Below, piece by piece: positions 42,468 through 51,344 of a stretch of DNA of 64,000 nucleotides; positions within the stretch are counted from its first letter, which is position 1; every line of letters starts with the position of its first letter. The notes beneath the pieces were generated by a model. It was not told where the DNA came from, ran no database searches, and saw only the letters and a program-made list of their open reading frames with translations. The translations under genes were made by a program, and so were the position numbers. The DNA comes from Candidatus Woesearchaeota archaeon (GTDB lineage: Archaea > Nanobdellota > Nanobdellia > Woesearchaeales > JAFGLG01). The stretch spans positions 68,134 to 132,133 of the forward strand of contig JAFGLG010000017.1 of assembly GCA_016928155.1 (NCBI GenBank). Reading direction: 5' to 3'.

Positions 42468-43327
42468 ATTGTATTGTGATGATTATGCTGTCTGCCTTGT
42501 TTTTCTCATTGGCAGAGCTCAGTGCAAAGAAGTCCCTGAAGGACCTCCATGCCCTCCAGTTTTCCATGATCCTCAAGTTATTTGAGCTGGTCATGATCCT
42601 GTTTTTCATTTCGATGATGGACTTTAGTGTCCCGCTCTGGGTGTATTTTGCTGTATATGGCCTTTCTATGATTGCCACTGCCGCTAATCTCTTGACTACA
42701 AAGGGCATGAGGCATCTTGAGATATCATCTATGGCTCCGCTCACTAATTTGAGCCCGTTTTTCCTTATCGTCATTGCATATTTTTTCTTGGGAGAGACCT
42801 TGACCCTTGTCCAGTTCATTGGCATCATCCTGCTTGTCCTGGGTGTTTATTATCTTGAGGCCAGGGATCAGGAGGGTGTCTGGCAGAACATCAGGCATCT
42901 TCTCACTTCGCGATATGTCGTGTTAGTCATTTTCGCTTATTTCCTTTATTCTTTCACAGCAACAGGGGAGAAATTCCTGCTGGATTTCATCGGGCCTGTG
43001 ACATTATTGTTCCTGTTCATCATCTTCATGGGCATAAACTTCTTCATCGTATCCTCGCTGATGTATGGTGGTTACAGGGATCTTGCAGAAGGTCTTGGTT
43101 CCTCTGGCAGGTTTATCGCCGTCATCGCTGTCTTCAGCCTGTTGAGCAAGTTCTTCTATGTCTTTGCCTTGAAGGCTGCTTTTGTCAGCCTGGTCATACC
43201 GATAAAGAGGCTCAGCACTCTATTCACCACCATTCTCGGTGGAAAGCTTTTTCATGAATCAGATGTTTGGAGGAAGGTGGCTGCCTGCATTGTCATGATT
43301 GCAGGCATTTTTTTCATCGCCATATGA
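42464..43327 (+). CDS. DMT/EamA-family membrane transporter
   Basis: 287 residues with nine or ten hydrophobic segments in two EamA-like halves; SSMAPLTNLSPFFLIVIAYF followed by GETLTLVQFIGIILLVLGVY is the typical end of the first half, and FVSLVIPIKRLSTLFTTILG the second. Substrate unknown. ATG at 42464 overlaps the FEN1 stop; an earlier in-frame ATG at 42455 is less likely. Confidence 0.85.
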   Translation: MNCIVMIMLSALFFSLAELSAKKSLKDLHALQFSMILKLFELVMILFFISMMDFSVPLWVYFAVYGLSMIATAANLLTTKGMRHLEISSMAPLTNLSPFFLIVIAYFFLGETLTLVQFIGIILLVLGVYYLEARDQEGVWQNIRHLLTSRYVVLVIFAYFLYSFTATGEKFLLDFIGPVTLLFLFIIFMGINFFIVSSLMYGGYRDLAEGLGSSGRFIAVIAVFSLLSKFFYVFALKAAFVSLVIPIKRLSTLFTTILGGKLFHESDVWRKVAACIVMIAGIFFIAI

Positions 43328-43331
43328 GATT

Positions 43332-44366
43332 ATGCTAGCCATAGGATGCAATATAAAGGACGCTGAGAAGGTCAAGAAGTATCTTATCAAGAATCATCTC
43401 TTCAATTATGATTATGGTGTCAAGAAGGCAGGCAGGAAGATTTACTTCCCTGTGATAAGGAGATTCAGGTCAAAGGAGTTGGACATAAGGTTTGTTGATA
43501 TTGATCTTGACATTAGGCAGAAGAAGCTGGTCTTCAAGGATTTCCTGTTCGAGAATCTGAATTCGCAGGAGCTCGGGTCTCTTGTGACCTCATTTGATGT
43601 CATCGGAGACATCGCCATTCTTGAGATACCAGGAGAGCTTGTCCCTAAAGAGAAGATGATCGCTGAAGCCCTCTTGCTGTCTCATAAGAATATCAGGACT
43701 GTGCTCAAGAAGGCAGGTTCGCATGAGGGGACTTTCAGGACCCAGAAGATGAAGTACCTTGCAGGCGAGAGGAAGAAGGAGACTGTCCATAAGGAATATG
43801 GCTGCTGTTTCATGCTTGATGTCGAGAAGGTGTATTTCTCACCCAGGCTCGGCAATGAGAGGAAGATCATCGCAAAGATGGTCAAGAAAGGCGAATCAGT
43901 CTTGGTCATGTTCTCAGGGTGCGCCCCTTATCCGATTGTTCTGTCCAGGAATACAAAAGCTGGTGACATCGTAGGCATTGAGATCAATCCTGCAGGCCAT
44001 GATTATGCTCTTAAGAACATTGCGCTCAACAAGGCGAAGAATGTAAAGGTCATCAATGGGGATGTGAAACATATTGTACCTAAGCTTGATCAGAGATTTG
44101 ACCGCATCATAATGCCTCTACCTAAATCAGCCGGCGATTTCCTTGATGTCGCTCTCTCTGCATCAAAGGAGGGCACAATCATTCATTTCTATGATTTCCT
44201 TGAAGATAAGGACATACCGCAGAGGAGCCATGACAAGATACTTAAGGCATGCACAAAGGCGGGCTTGGAGTGCAGGTTCCTTGGGTTCAGGAAATGCGGC
44301 CAGCATAGTCCCAGGACTTACAGGGTTTGTGTGGATTTCCAGGTAACAAAACATAAGACAAGATGA
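43332..44366 (+). CDS. trm5: tRNA (guanine37-N1)-methyltransferase Trm5-like
   Basis: 344 residues from the ATG at 43332. Contains the Met-10+/Trm5 Rossmann domain: VLVMFSGCAPYPIVLSRN, GIEINPAGHDYALKNIALNK, VINGDVKHIVP and DRIIMPLPKSAGDFLDVALS. The N-terminal part corresponds to the D1/D2 tRNA-recognition domains, including ARTVLKKAG-like NIRTVLKKAGSHEGTFRTQK. Makes m1G37 next to the anticodon to prevent frameshifting. The longest ORF starts inside the transporter gene at 43299 and is not preferred. Confidence 0.92.
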   Translation: MLAIGCNIKDAEKVKKYLIKNHLFNYDYGVKKAGRKIYFPVIRRFRSKELDIRFVDIDLDIRQKKLVFKDFLFENLNSQELGSLVTSFDVIGDIAILEIPGELVPKEKMIAEALLLSHKNIRTVLKKAGSHEGTFRTQKMKYLAGERKKETVHKEYGCCFMLDVEKVYFSPRLGNERKIIAKMVKKGESVLVMFSGCAPYPIVLSRNTKAGDIVGIEINPAGHDYALKNIALNKAKNVKVINGDVKHIVPKLDQRFDRIIMPLPKSAGDFLDVALSASKEGTIIHFYDFLEDKDIPQRSHDKILKACTKAGLECRFLGFRKCGQHSPRTYRVCVDFQVTKHKTR

Positions 44367-44447
44367 GATTTGTTATTATAATAACACAATGTTTAAATAA
44401 TCAGTCAACCACTATACTTCTGCTTTTGACCATCCGGTGATTTTGCT

Positions 44448-44582
44448 ATGCTTCAGTATGACAGGAGAGTTATTGAAGATCATAAGGCGTCTATTGAGCC
44501 GCCCAAATCCATGATTTCTTATAATTACAGGTATCTTCTGATGATTCTGGCAGCATTTGTCCTGATTTTTGTGGTTCTCTGA
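44448..44582 (+). CDS. 44-residue single-pass membrane protein
   Basis: Small gene supported by a near-perfect ribosome site: GGTGATT ends 5 nt before the ATG. The protein has a polar N-terminal half (MLQYDRRVIEDHKASIEP) and a C-terminal hydrophobic helix of about 16-18 residues ending at the C-terminus, like a tail-anchored protein. A TATA-like TTTAAATAATC lies about 55 nt upstream. No family recognised; it could be a small regulatory or complex-accessory membrane protein. Confidence 0.6.
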   Translation: MLQYDRRVIEDHKASIEPPKSMISYNYRYLLMILAAFVLIFVVL

Positions 44583-44663
44583 AATTATGCTTGAAAGCCA
44601 TATCCAAAAAGATTGTTGGTCCTAATCAAAACATATTTAAAAACTTCAGGCTTATTACTGAGG

Positions 44664-45206
44664 ATGATAAGAGAGGTAAAATCAGACATCATTTCTGTCA
44701 TGAAAGATGTTCTTGCAGCCATAAAAGAGGATGATCCTGCAAAGGTCAAGGAGCTCTCGAACCACACCATCCATAACGCAAGCATCTATGGCGACAAGGA
44801 TTCTCTCTCGATTGCGATACTCATTTATGCTGTCTCCAAGATAATGGAGAGGGGCGCAGGCAATATCTCTGGGATAACTGTCAAGATCTCAAAGCTCATT
44901 CTTGATCTGCAGAAGGATAACTTGAAGGGTTTCAGCTATAACCTGAAGCACATCCTGAGATCCATCGCAAAGCATGATGTCAGGTTGGGCCTCTACATTG
45001 AAGAGGTCATCAACCAGGCCAATATCAAGAAAGGCAGCAAGCTTTTCGAGCACGGCTTCTCCATTGGGAAGGCTTCTGAGATGCTTGGCATAACCCAGTG
45101 GGAGCTGTTGAATTATATCGGTAAGACAAAGCTTCCTGAGGAGATGATAGGGCCGATGAATGCCCGTCAGAGATTGAAGCTTGCAAGAAGCATTTTCGGT
45201 GTCTAG
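44664..45206 (+). CDS. HTH protein paired with PIN nuclease, antitoxin-like
   Basis: 180 residues. N-terminal helical domain of about 130 residues (DVLAAIKEDDPAKVKELSNH, GITVKISKLILDLQKDNLKG) followed by a C-terminal helix-turn-helix: FSIGKASEMLGITQWELLNY, similar to UPF0175-type antitoxins. A TATTTAAAAA box about 28 nt upstream of the ATG at 44664 suggests a leaderless transcript; the longer ORF start at 44613 would be upstream of the box. Its stop codon directly precedes the PIN gene start. Likely partner or antitoxin of the PIN protein, though the large N-terminal domain is unusual for an antitoxin. Confidence 0.75.
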   Translation: MIREVKSDIISVMKDVLAAIKEDDPAKVKELSNHTIHNASIYGDKDSLSIAILIYAVSKIMERGAGNISGITVKISKLILDLQKDNLKGFSYNLKHILRSIAKHDVRLGLYIEEVINQANIKKGSKLFEHGFSIGKASEMLGITQWELLNYIGKTKLPEEMIGPMNARQRLKLARSIFGV

Positions 45207-45896
45207 ATGAGAGCCTTGGTTTTCGATGCAGGACCTGTAATCAGCCTGACCATAAATAATCTGCTGTGGCTGCTTGAGCCTATGAGGGATAGGTTCGGCG
45301 GGGATTTCTATCTTCCGCAGGCAGTGAAATCTGAGCTTGTCGACAGGCCGATAAGGTCAAAGAAGTTCAAGTTCGAGGCCTTGATGGTGCTGGAGAAGAT
45401 AGATTCCGGCGTATTGAAGCTCACGGCTGACAGGAAGATAAAGGAGATGGCTAATAGGATCTTTGAGATAGCTAATCACACTCTTTCTGCAAAGGGCAGG
45501 TATCTTAATCTTGTGCATCAGGGCGAGCTTGAAGCTCTTGCTGCCGCCATTGTCCTTGATGCTGATGCCCTGGTCATCGATGAGCGCACCACGCGGGCCA
45601 TGATTGAGGATCCTGATTCTTTCGTGTCGCTGATGGAGCATCGGCTCCATACGAGGATAAGCGTCAATAAGGATAATCTGAAGAAGTTCAGGAATATGAC
45701 TAAGGGTATCAGGATGATACGGTCGGCTGAATTCGCTCTTGTCGCATACCATGCCGGCTTCCTTGACAGGTATGTATTGAAGATCCCTGAAGCCAGGAAG
45801 AATCTGCTGCAGGCTGTCCTGTGGGGCCTGAAGCTCAATGGCTGCGCAATATCGAAGAATGAGATCGATCAGCTTGTCGATTCCGGGCTCAGGTGA
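45207..45896 (+). CDS. PIN-domain ribonuclease-like protein
   Basis: 229 residues. PIN motifs: VFDAGPVISL with the first catalytic Asp, HQGELEALAAAIVLDADALV with the Glu, and VIDERTTRAMIEDP with the following Asp. The last 80 residues are a helical extension not found in minimal VapC toxins, so it may be a housekeeping RNA nuclease rather than a toxin. Immediately follows the HTH gene. Its 3' end overlaps the convergent thpR gene by 28 nt. Confidence 0.82.
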   Translation: MRALVFDAGPVISLTINNLLWLLEPMRDRFGGDFYLPQAVKSELVDRPIRSKKFKFEALMVLEKIDSGVLKLTADRKIKEMANRIFEIANHTLSAKGRYLNLVHQGELEALAAAIVLDADALVIDERTTRAMIEDPDSFVSLMEHRLHTRISVNKDNLKKFRNMTKGIRMIRSAEFALVAYHAGFLDRYVLKIPEARKNLLQAVLWGLKLNGCAISKNEIDQLVDSGLR

Positions 45897-46402
45897 TATT
45901 CCTCTATCTTCTCGTGGATCGGCCCGTCTCTTGTGAGCGTGCTCTTGTATAGCGCGAAGCTTTTCACGTCGAATCTTATTTTCTTGACTTCTGTGCTGAG
46001 AAGTTCAAGGAATCTTTCCTTGTCATCTGGATAGCTTATCCTTGCTAGTGTTATGTGCGGATGGAACCTGTTGTCCTTGTCAGAAATGCCTGATAGTTTC
46101 TCATCAATCTCTTTCTGGAGCCTTGCTGCATCCCCATCCAGCCCTATCCATAATACCCTCGCTCTTTTCTCGTCCGGGAAGACACCTATCTTGCTTAGCT
46201 CGAGGGAGAATCTTGGCAGCTTTATATCCCGGAGCTTCTCCTTTGAAGCCTCAAGCCTTTGCCTGTCTGTCTCGCCGAGGAATTTGAGAGTGAGATGGAA
46301 GCTCTTTGTCTTCCTCAGGCCTTTCATGCCGAACATGGCCTGGATTCTTCTCGCCTCTGCTTCAGCATCCGCAGGCATGTCTATTGCTATGAAACATCTC
46401 AT
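45869..46402 (-). CDS. thpR: RNA 2',3'-cyclic phosphodiesterase (2H/LigT family)
   Basis: 177 residues with the two HxTx motifs of the 2H family: SFHLTLKFLGE and RFHPHITLARIS. N-terminus MRCFIAIDMP is typical. Opens 2',3'-cyclic phosphates on RNA ends, possibly linked to tRNA splicing. Follows the TRAM gene by 31 nt on the same strand. Confidence 0.93.
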   Translation of the reverse strand: MRCFIAIDMPADAEAEARRIQAMFGMKGLRKTKSFHLTLKFLGETDRQRLEASKEKLRDIKLPRFSLELSKIGVFPDEKRARVLWIGLDGDAARLQKEIDEKLSGISDKDNRFHPHITLARISYPDDKERFLELLSTEVKKIRFDVKSFALYKSTLTRDGPIHEKIEEYHLSPESTS

Positions 46403-46433
46403 CCTGGATGAGAAGAGAATTTGCTATTTTAAT

Positions 46434-46724
46434 CTATTGGTCTAGTTCATTGCCGAAATCTTCTGTATCCTCGATCGGTTCTGGCTCAAGTGCCTGTTCT
46501 GTCTGTACTTTCGCCTCGCCGATCAATTCTCCGAAGCCGACCTTCTGCAGTACTTTGGTTATCCTTATCCTGACCTCGTCCCCTGCATTGACGCCTGGCA
46601 CAAAGATGACAAATCCTTTCACTCTTGCAATGCCGTCTCCCTTTGCACCGACTGCTTCTATCTTTGCATCTACTTCTTCTCCTATTTGGACTGGAGCGCC
46701 TCCACTGAAACTCCCATTTTGCAT
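46434..46724 (-). CDS. TRAM-domain RNA-binding protein
   Basis: 96 residues. A single TRAM domain (GEEVDAKIEAVGAKGDGIAR, VKGFVIFVPGVNAGDEVRI) followed by a short acidic tail. Stand-alone archaeal TRAM proteins bind RNA and in some methanogens act as cold-shock RNA chaperones. GAGAGGT precedes the ATG. Confidence 0.93.
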   Translation of the reverse strand: MQNGSFSGGAPVQIGEEVDAKIEAVGAKGDGIARVKGFVIFVPGVNAGDEVRIRITKVLQKVGFGELIGEAKVQTEQALEPEPIEDTEDFGNELDQ

Positions 46725-46836
46725 CTTGTTTTACCTCTCCGTCTTTTTTTAGGCTTTATTTTTGCAATAAGGCCTTTTTTGCCCTTTTTAGGGTTTGTAT
46801 TATTTCAGTATATGAGACCGGACTATTTAAATTTAG

Positions 46837-47091
46837 TCAATTTTTGATTGTTTCAAGTTCAATCCTTTCAGTTGTTATATCCCCCACCCTGAAATGATTA
46901 TCACCTATCTGTATTGTGTTCGCTTTCTTCGGATAATATAGGTTTATCGCATATCCTTGGTGTCCTGATGCATGGAAATGGCCTATCGAGAAAGTGTGCT
47001 CATTGACATATCCGCAGTACATCACAGGGAGGTATTTTAGGAATCCTATTCTTATCTTCAGCTTCTTCCCTATCTCAAGATTGTATTTCAT
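46837..47091 (-). CDS. Small beta-rich hypothetical protein
   Basis: 84 residues, no signal or membrane segment. Alternating hydrophobic pattern (LKIRIGFLKYLPVMYCGYV, TIQIGDNHFRVGDITTERIE) suggests a small beta barrel. His/Gly-rich middle (GHFHASGHQG). Not recognised. Lies 33 nt downstream of radA on the same strand. Confidence 0.6.
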   Translation of the reverse strand: MKYNLEIGKKLKIRIGFLKYLPVMYCGYVNEHTFSIGHFHASGHQGYAINLYYPKKANTIQIGDNHFRVGDITTERIELETIKN

Positions 47092-47124
47092 TTTGATTTA
47101 GAATAAAAAGATAATAATATAAAA

Positions 47125-48102
47125 TTATTGCTGTTTCACATCCCTGATCCCGCTGGTCTCCACAAAGAAGTTGCATTCTCCTTCAGGGAGGTTGGGGCTG
47201 TCTATGAGCTTTGCGACCCTGCTGCCTTTTTTCCCTTTCCTCAGGTAGATCCTGAATGTGCTTGCGTGCGCGACAACATGGCCCCCGATTGCCTGCGTCG
47301 GGTCGCCGAAGAACACATCCGGCTTTGACATGACCTGGTTTGTCACAAAGACTGATATGTTGTAGAGATCAGCCAGCTTGAGCAGTGTGTGCATGTGCTT
47401 GTTCAGCTTCTGCTGCCTCTCTGCCAGGGTCCCTCTTCCTATGAACTCTGCCCTGAAATGGGCTGTGAGCGAATCCACGATGACAAGCTTGATGTTCTCT
47501 CCTTTCTTTATGAGCTCTTCGACCTTCTCTGTGAGCAGCATCTGGTGGTCTGAGTTGTAGGCCCTTGCGACTTTTATGTTCTTGAGGACTTTTGTCGGGT
47601 CCATGCCTGCTCCTTTTGCGAGCTGCTGGATCCTCTCAGGCCTGAATGTGTTCTCTGTGTCTATATAGACTGCTGTAGGATCCTTCTCCCCTTTCATGTT
47701 CTGGGCCCTGACTGCGAGCAGGTGCGCTATCTGTGTCTTTCCTGAGCCGAATTCTCCGAATGCCTCTGTGATCGCCCCTGTCTCAAATCCTCCGTCGAGA
47801 AGCCTGTCGAATTCGCTGCTTCCTGTAGTTATCTTATGGACCTTCTCCCTCCTCTTGAGGAGGTCTTCCCCTGACTCGAACCCCATATCGAGATTATCTC
47901 TTGCAGAATTGATCATCTTCCTTGCAGCTGCCTCATTCACTCCTGATGCGTCGACCAGCTCCCCTGGCGAAGCTACTGCTATGCTCATGACTGTGTCGAA
48001 GCCTGCATCTTTCAGCTTTTCTGCTGTGGCTGCCCCCACACCTGGAAGCTCGAGTACGCTCATTTCTTTCATTTTGCTCTTCTGGATAAGTATCTGTTCC
48101 AT
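47125..48102 (-). CDS. radA: DNA repair and recombination protein RadA
   Basis: 325 residues. N-terminal helix-hairpin-helix ([20 protein letters not shown]), the polymerisation region, Walker [10 protein letters not shown], Walker [16 protein letters not shown], and loop L2 region ([20 protein letters not shown]). Archaeal RecA/Rad51 recombinase. GAGGTGA lies 5 nt before the ATG. Preceded by a small possible DNA-binding protein gene. Confidence 0.97.
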   Translation of the reverse strand: MEQILIQKSKMKEMSVLELPGVGAATAEKLKDAGFDTVMSIAVASPGELVDASGVNEAAARKMINSARDNLDMGFESGEDLLKRREKVHKITTGSSEFDRLLDGGFETGAITEAFGEFGSGKTQIAHLLAVRAQNMKGEKDPTAVYIDTENTFRPERIQQLAKGAGMDPTKVLKNIKVARAYNSDHQMLLTEKVEELIKKGENIKLVIVDSLTAHFRAEFIGRGTLAERQQKLNKHMHTLLKLADLYNISVFVTNQVMSKPDVFFGDPTQAIGGHVVAHASTFRIYLRKGKKGSRVAKLIDSPNLPEGECNFFVETSGIRDVKQQ

Positions 48103-48126
48103 TTTTTCACCTCTATTTTAATCTTT

Positions 48127-48444
48127 CTAAACCACAGCCTCTTCGCTGATGTCAGTATACTGCATGCTTTCCTGCTCTCTTAGCATGAGATATTCGTATG
48201 CCTTAGTGAGAACTAGCGCTGCTTTAGGCAGGTCATTTATCCTCATGGAATTCGTGGTCTGCCATTTCCCGTTCCTGTCTTTGTAGTTTCGGTCTATCCC
48301 GACAGAGAAGTAGGACACTGCTTTCCCGTCTCTCTCTGCTCCGTTCTTCCAGACAGTCGCTGTTATCGCTCCTGCCCTGAATTTCTTTTCTGGTGTATTT
48401 CGGTTTCCGGAATGCTCGGAAAACCTGTTTTCCGTTGCGTTCAT
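48127..48444 (-). CDS. Conserved small protein upstream of radA
   Basis: 105 residues from the ATG at 48444, which has AAGGAGG 8 nt upstream; in-frame ATG at 48489 is an alternative. The domain (KKFRAGAITATVWKNG, VSYFSVGIDRNYKDRNGKWQ, NDLPKAALVLTKAYEYLML) looks like a beta-sheet plus terminal helix, reminiscent of PC4/YdbC-type single-strand DNA-binding folds, but I do not recognise a named family. Location just upstream of radA suggests a role in recombination or repair; inference. Confidence 0.75.
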   Translation of the reverse strand: MNATENRFSEHSGNRNTPEKKFRAGAITATVWKNGAERDGKAVSYFSVGIDRNYKDRNGKWQTTNSMRINDLPKAALVLTKAYEYLMLREQESMQYTDISEEAVV

Positions 48445-48563
48445 TTTTTTCGCCTCCTTGCTCGCAGATTCCTCTGCGCCCTGAGACATTTGCCGCAGGG
48501 TTCGCCTTTTTTTTCATCTCCCTTACACTGAGAGTGGAGTGATGCTATTGCTTAGCCTGAGGC

Positions 48564-48574
48564 ATTATAAATCC
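48564..48574 (-). promoter_or_regulatory. TATA-like box of the radA operon
   Basis: On the minus strand ATTTATAATG, about 120 nt upstream of the preferred start at 48444. Implies a leader of roughly 95 nt that contains an overlapping short ORF from an ATG at 48517 with AAGGGAG before it. Confidence 0.4.
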
Positions 48575-48671
48575 CTTACGCCGGCCTGTCCAGTGGCCAG
48601 TGGAGTTTGTTATACAGAAATCACATTGAGGATAGGACTATAAGCTTATTAATTAAGAATAGATATGATAA

Positions 48672-50441
48672 TTAGGTTCTACCGGATCCGATAGCCCCTT
48701 GATTGCCTATACTTGGGCGCCCGAAGATCCATCTCAGTCCTGTTTTGATCTCTGTGTCTTCACCATATGTTGTTCTTATGTTCAGGTTAAGATTATTATT
48801 AAGACGCCATATGTAGTCAGCCATTAGGTTCTTGTATTCTGACTGCTTGAGCTCTTCTACTCCCACCCTCAGTGAGTATTGCTTGTCTGGAGAGGTCCAT
48901 GAGGCTGATGATGAGATTTTCCTGTCATCTGGTTCCTGGTAATCTGATATTTTAACTTCAAATTTCCATTGGTTCTTGGTATCATCTCTGAAACCGATGT
49001 CCAATCCCATGTCACCTTCTGTCTTTCCCATTAATCCGAATTCAAGGCCGTTCTTGGATCTTGTGGACAGCTGTGCTTCATATTCTCCTTCATCTTGCCC
49101 TATGTTTCCTCCGAATGTGTAATCACCCATTTTAAGGCCTTTGTATTCCAGCTTGTGATTTATCCCATATTCTGCCATGGCGCCGGCCGCATACCACAAG
49201 CCCTTGACAAACGGTTCTTCGCCTGCTAATCTTTGCTGGAATTCTGGTGCAAAGCTTTCCCCTGCAGCTTTCATTAGGTCTGATTGGAATTTTTCGCGGG
49301 ATACTCCTTGCTGATCTTCCTTGTCAGGCATCTTGCCCTTATCTGCATTCTCGCTTTCATCATCTGTAAAGAGTGGTGCCGAGTCTTCCTCACCCATTAC
49401 TTCAATTGAGAGAACATTGGCAGATATGCTTGGGTAATTATCTAGCACATTTTCGACGCTGGCAATTGCTTTTGTCATTGTTGTTGCGCTGCCGCTTGGT
49501 GAGTCTGTCAGGCTTCTTATTCTTTCGCTTATTTCTGGATTCGACCCGAATGTGAATGTTATGCCCTCGCTGTTCAGTGTGCTCTCAGTGGTTTGCTTCC
49601 TGCCGACAGTGATCTGTTTCTGGTTGCCGAAGAACCTGTAGTCAGCATCATCTCCTGTGATGACCTCATCGTCTTGTTCTGTCTTTAGAGATAAGATACT
49701 TTGGTATACATTAATCTCATTACCAAAGTCTCTAACTTGAATTGGATTGTCCTCGAATGATGCGCTTCCGAGTATTCCGAATGAATTTTTTGTATCGATC
49801 ATGAATTGTGCTCCTTCTGGTCCGGGCGTGACTATCTTGTCAGGATCGATATAGGAATCTATATGCACTGATTCATCTTCATCCAGATCAACGATCAGTA
49901 TTGATTCTGGTCCTTCTGGGTTTGTCAATGAGAATCTGCTGCCTTTAGGCAGGGATACTGATTTTGTTCCGATTTCTACCCTTGCATAGTCCCCTGCTGT
50001 TCCGGTCATCACATCATTTTCTATTGAAACCTGTTCGAGATTTTCGAGGTTTGTGCGGCCAGCAAAGCCATTTTCTATGTTCATCCTTCCCTCTTTGTCT
50101 TCTGTGCCGTGCAGGTTCGTCAGGTCGCCTGTGTTCATTCCAGATAAAGTGCATTCTCCGGCATCGCATGTCATGTGTCCGGGCGGCACTTGATATTCCT
50201 TTCCGTTCAGCTCTATCTTGCCGTTGGTTATCTCAAGCCTTGTCCCTCCGTTATAGGAGCATCCTGAGCATGACTGTATATTTATGTTCATGTTGCTCTT
50301 TTGCGAATAATATTGAGAGAATTCTGTCGGGTTGTTCATGATGTTCTGGGGGTCAGTATAGTCGGGTGTCTCATTTTGGCCTAGTGCGATGCTGATGGTC
50401 AGTAGCAGGATGATCGGCAGTATTATTGTGTTTTTTCTCAT
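48672..50441 (-). CDS. Secreted beta-rich protein with beta-barrel-like C-terminal region
   Basis: 589 residues with a clear signal peptide (1-21). The first 250 residues are beta-rich (repeated short strands such as GTRLEITNGKIELNGKEYQV); then a linker rich in Asp/Glu/Ser; from about residue 415 there are ten or so alternating-polarity strands (e.g. GLEFGLMGKTEGDMGLDIGF, QYSLRVGVEELKQ, LNLNIRTTYGEDTEIKTGLR) ending near the C-terminus in RWIFG. This pattern resembles outer-membrane barrels, which is unexpected in an archaeon. No membrane helix is present. Overlaps the pilin-like gene by ATGA. Function unknown. Confidence 0.72.
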   Translation of the reverse strand: MRKNTIILPIILLLTISIALGQNETPDYTDPQNIMNNPTEFSQYYSQKSNMNINIQSCSGCSYNGGTRLEITNGKIELNGKEYQVPPGHMTCDAGECTLSGMNTGDLTNLHGTEDKEGRMNIENGFAGRTNLENLEQVSIENDVMTGTAGDYARVEIGTKSVSLPKGSRFSLTNPEGPESILIVDLDEDESVHIDSYIDPDKIVTPGPEGAQFMIDTKNSFGILGSASFEDNPIQVRDFGNEINVYQSILSLKTEQDDEVITGDDADYRFFGNQKQITVGRKQTTESTLNSEGITFTFGSNPEISERIRSLTDSPSGSATTMTKAIASVENVLDNYPSISANVLSIEVMGEEDSAPLFTDDESENADKGKMPDKEDQQGVSREKFQSDLMKAAGESFAPEFQQRLAGEEPFVKGLWYAAGAMAEYGINHKLEYKGLKMGDYTFGGNIGQDEGEYEAQLSTRSKNGLEFGLMGKTEGDMGLDIGFRDDTKNQWKFEVKISDYQEPDDRKISSSASWTSPDKQYSLRVGVEELKQSEYKNLMADYIWRLNNNLNLNIRTTYGEDTEIKTGLRWIFGRPSIGNQGAIGSGRT

Positions 50442-51166
50442 CTGAACTTCACCGCGAACACAGAAGCGAAACCATATTCATCTTTTAGTTCTTCAGGATC
50501 CTGCACAAAATAGAGCACAGTGTCATTGTTGAATACTGTGTATGATATGTTTGACACCCTTGACAGGAGGAACATATGGTCTATGACTGCAGGATTTATT
50601 GCAGTCTGCTCTATTATTTCAGCTGTGACATTGTGTAGCCTGAGTACGTTTATAGGAGCTTCTGTCTCGAATTCTGATATCTCTGTGGCTGTGTTTCCAT
50701 ATCTGATTGTGAGTGGCCAGGTGACATGGAATAATACGGAATCTTCTTTTATTGTCACAGCTGAGGATGGTTCTGATGTATCTATGTTGAACTGCCTGAA
50801 AACTGATAGGTTACAGAAAGGCAGCATCTGGTTCATGTAATATGAGAGGTTCTTCTCAACAGCAGGGATTGTTGGCATGTATTCCATGCCATCATAATAT
50901 AGGTAGCTTGTTGTCAACTGCGATGTGGTGAAAACATGCGGGGGTTCTGTCAGGTGCCAGCCGTGCAAGCCCAGCATGAAGACAGACTCCATGGCAGTGT
51001 CTGAGACGCATTTCTGGACATAGTACTTGACGCTTGATGCCTCTGTCATTGTCTGTATCTCTGGCTCTGATGTTGAGATCATGGTCATCAGATAAAAGAT
51101 AAGGCCTATTGTGAGAAGTATCATTATCCCCATTATTATGAAGGGGGTTATCTGGGCCTTTTTCAT
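50438..51166 (-). CDS. Membrane-anchored pilin-like protein
   Basis: 242 residues. N-terminus MKKAQITPFIIMGIMILLT: short basic segment, Gln, then one long hydrophobic helix, as in archaeal type IV pilin-like or secretion-associated proteins. The exterior has Cys and N-glycosylation sites and no recognisable domain. It is divergent from the caspase-like gene and co-transcribed with the beta-barrel-like protein. Proteins with this KKAQ start recur in DPANN genomes from memory; function not known. Confidence 0.7.
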   Translation of the reverse strand: MKKAQITPFIIMGIMILLTIGLIFYLMTMISTSEPEIQTMTEASSVKYYVQKCVSDTAMESVFMLGLHGWHLTEPPHVFTTSQLTTSYLYYDGMEYMPTIPAVEKNLSYYMNQMLPFCNLSVFRQFNIDTSEPSSAVTIKEDSVLFHVTWPLTIRYGNTATEISEFETEAPINVLRLHNVTAEIIEQTAINPAVIDHMFLLSRVSNISYTVFNNDTVLYFVQDPEELKDEYGFASVFAVKFR

Positions 51167-51294
51167 TTGATAGGCTATATTGAGTAAGTTTTATAAATAT
51201 TGCTAATGATTTGGCTTAGATACTGCCCTTAAAGCTGATTAAAGCCTTTTTAAGCCCTTTTTAGTCAATTTTTAATATAATCAATATTTTAACT

Positions 51295-51307
51295 ACTATT
51301 TAATAGT
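51295..51307. promoter_or_regulatory. Palindrome next to the TATA box of the caspase-like gene
   Basis: ACTATT-T-AATAGT, perfect 6-bp arms, ending 3 nt before the plus-strand box ATTTATATAT (51311-51320). The position overlaps the BRE, where a bound protein would block TFB. The box is about 29 nt from the ATG at 51345, implying a leaderless mRNA. Confidence 0.5.
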
Positions 51308-51344
51308 AATATTTATATATCTAAATGACCAGTAATATGGTTCT

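Noticed and set aside
48480-48545. Possible zinc-ribbon micro-ORF (CK...CGKC) in the radA leader
   Set aside because: No in-frame start codon after the preceding stop; pattern probably fortuitous.
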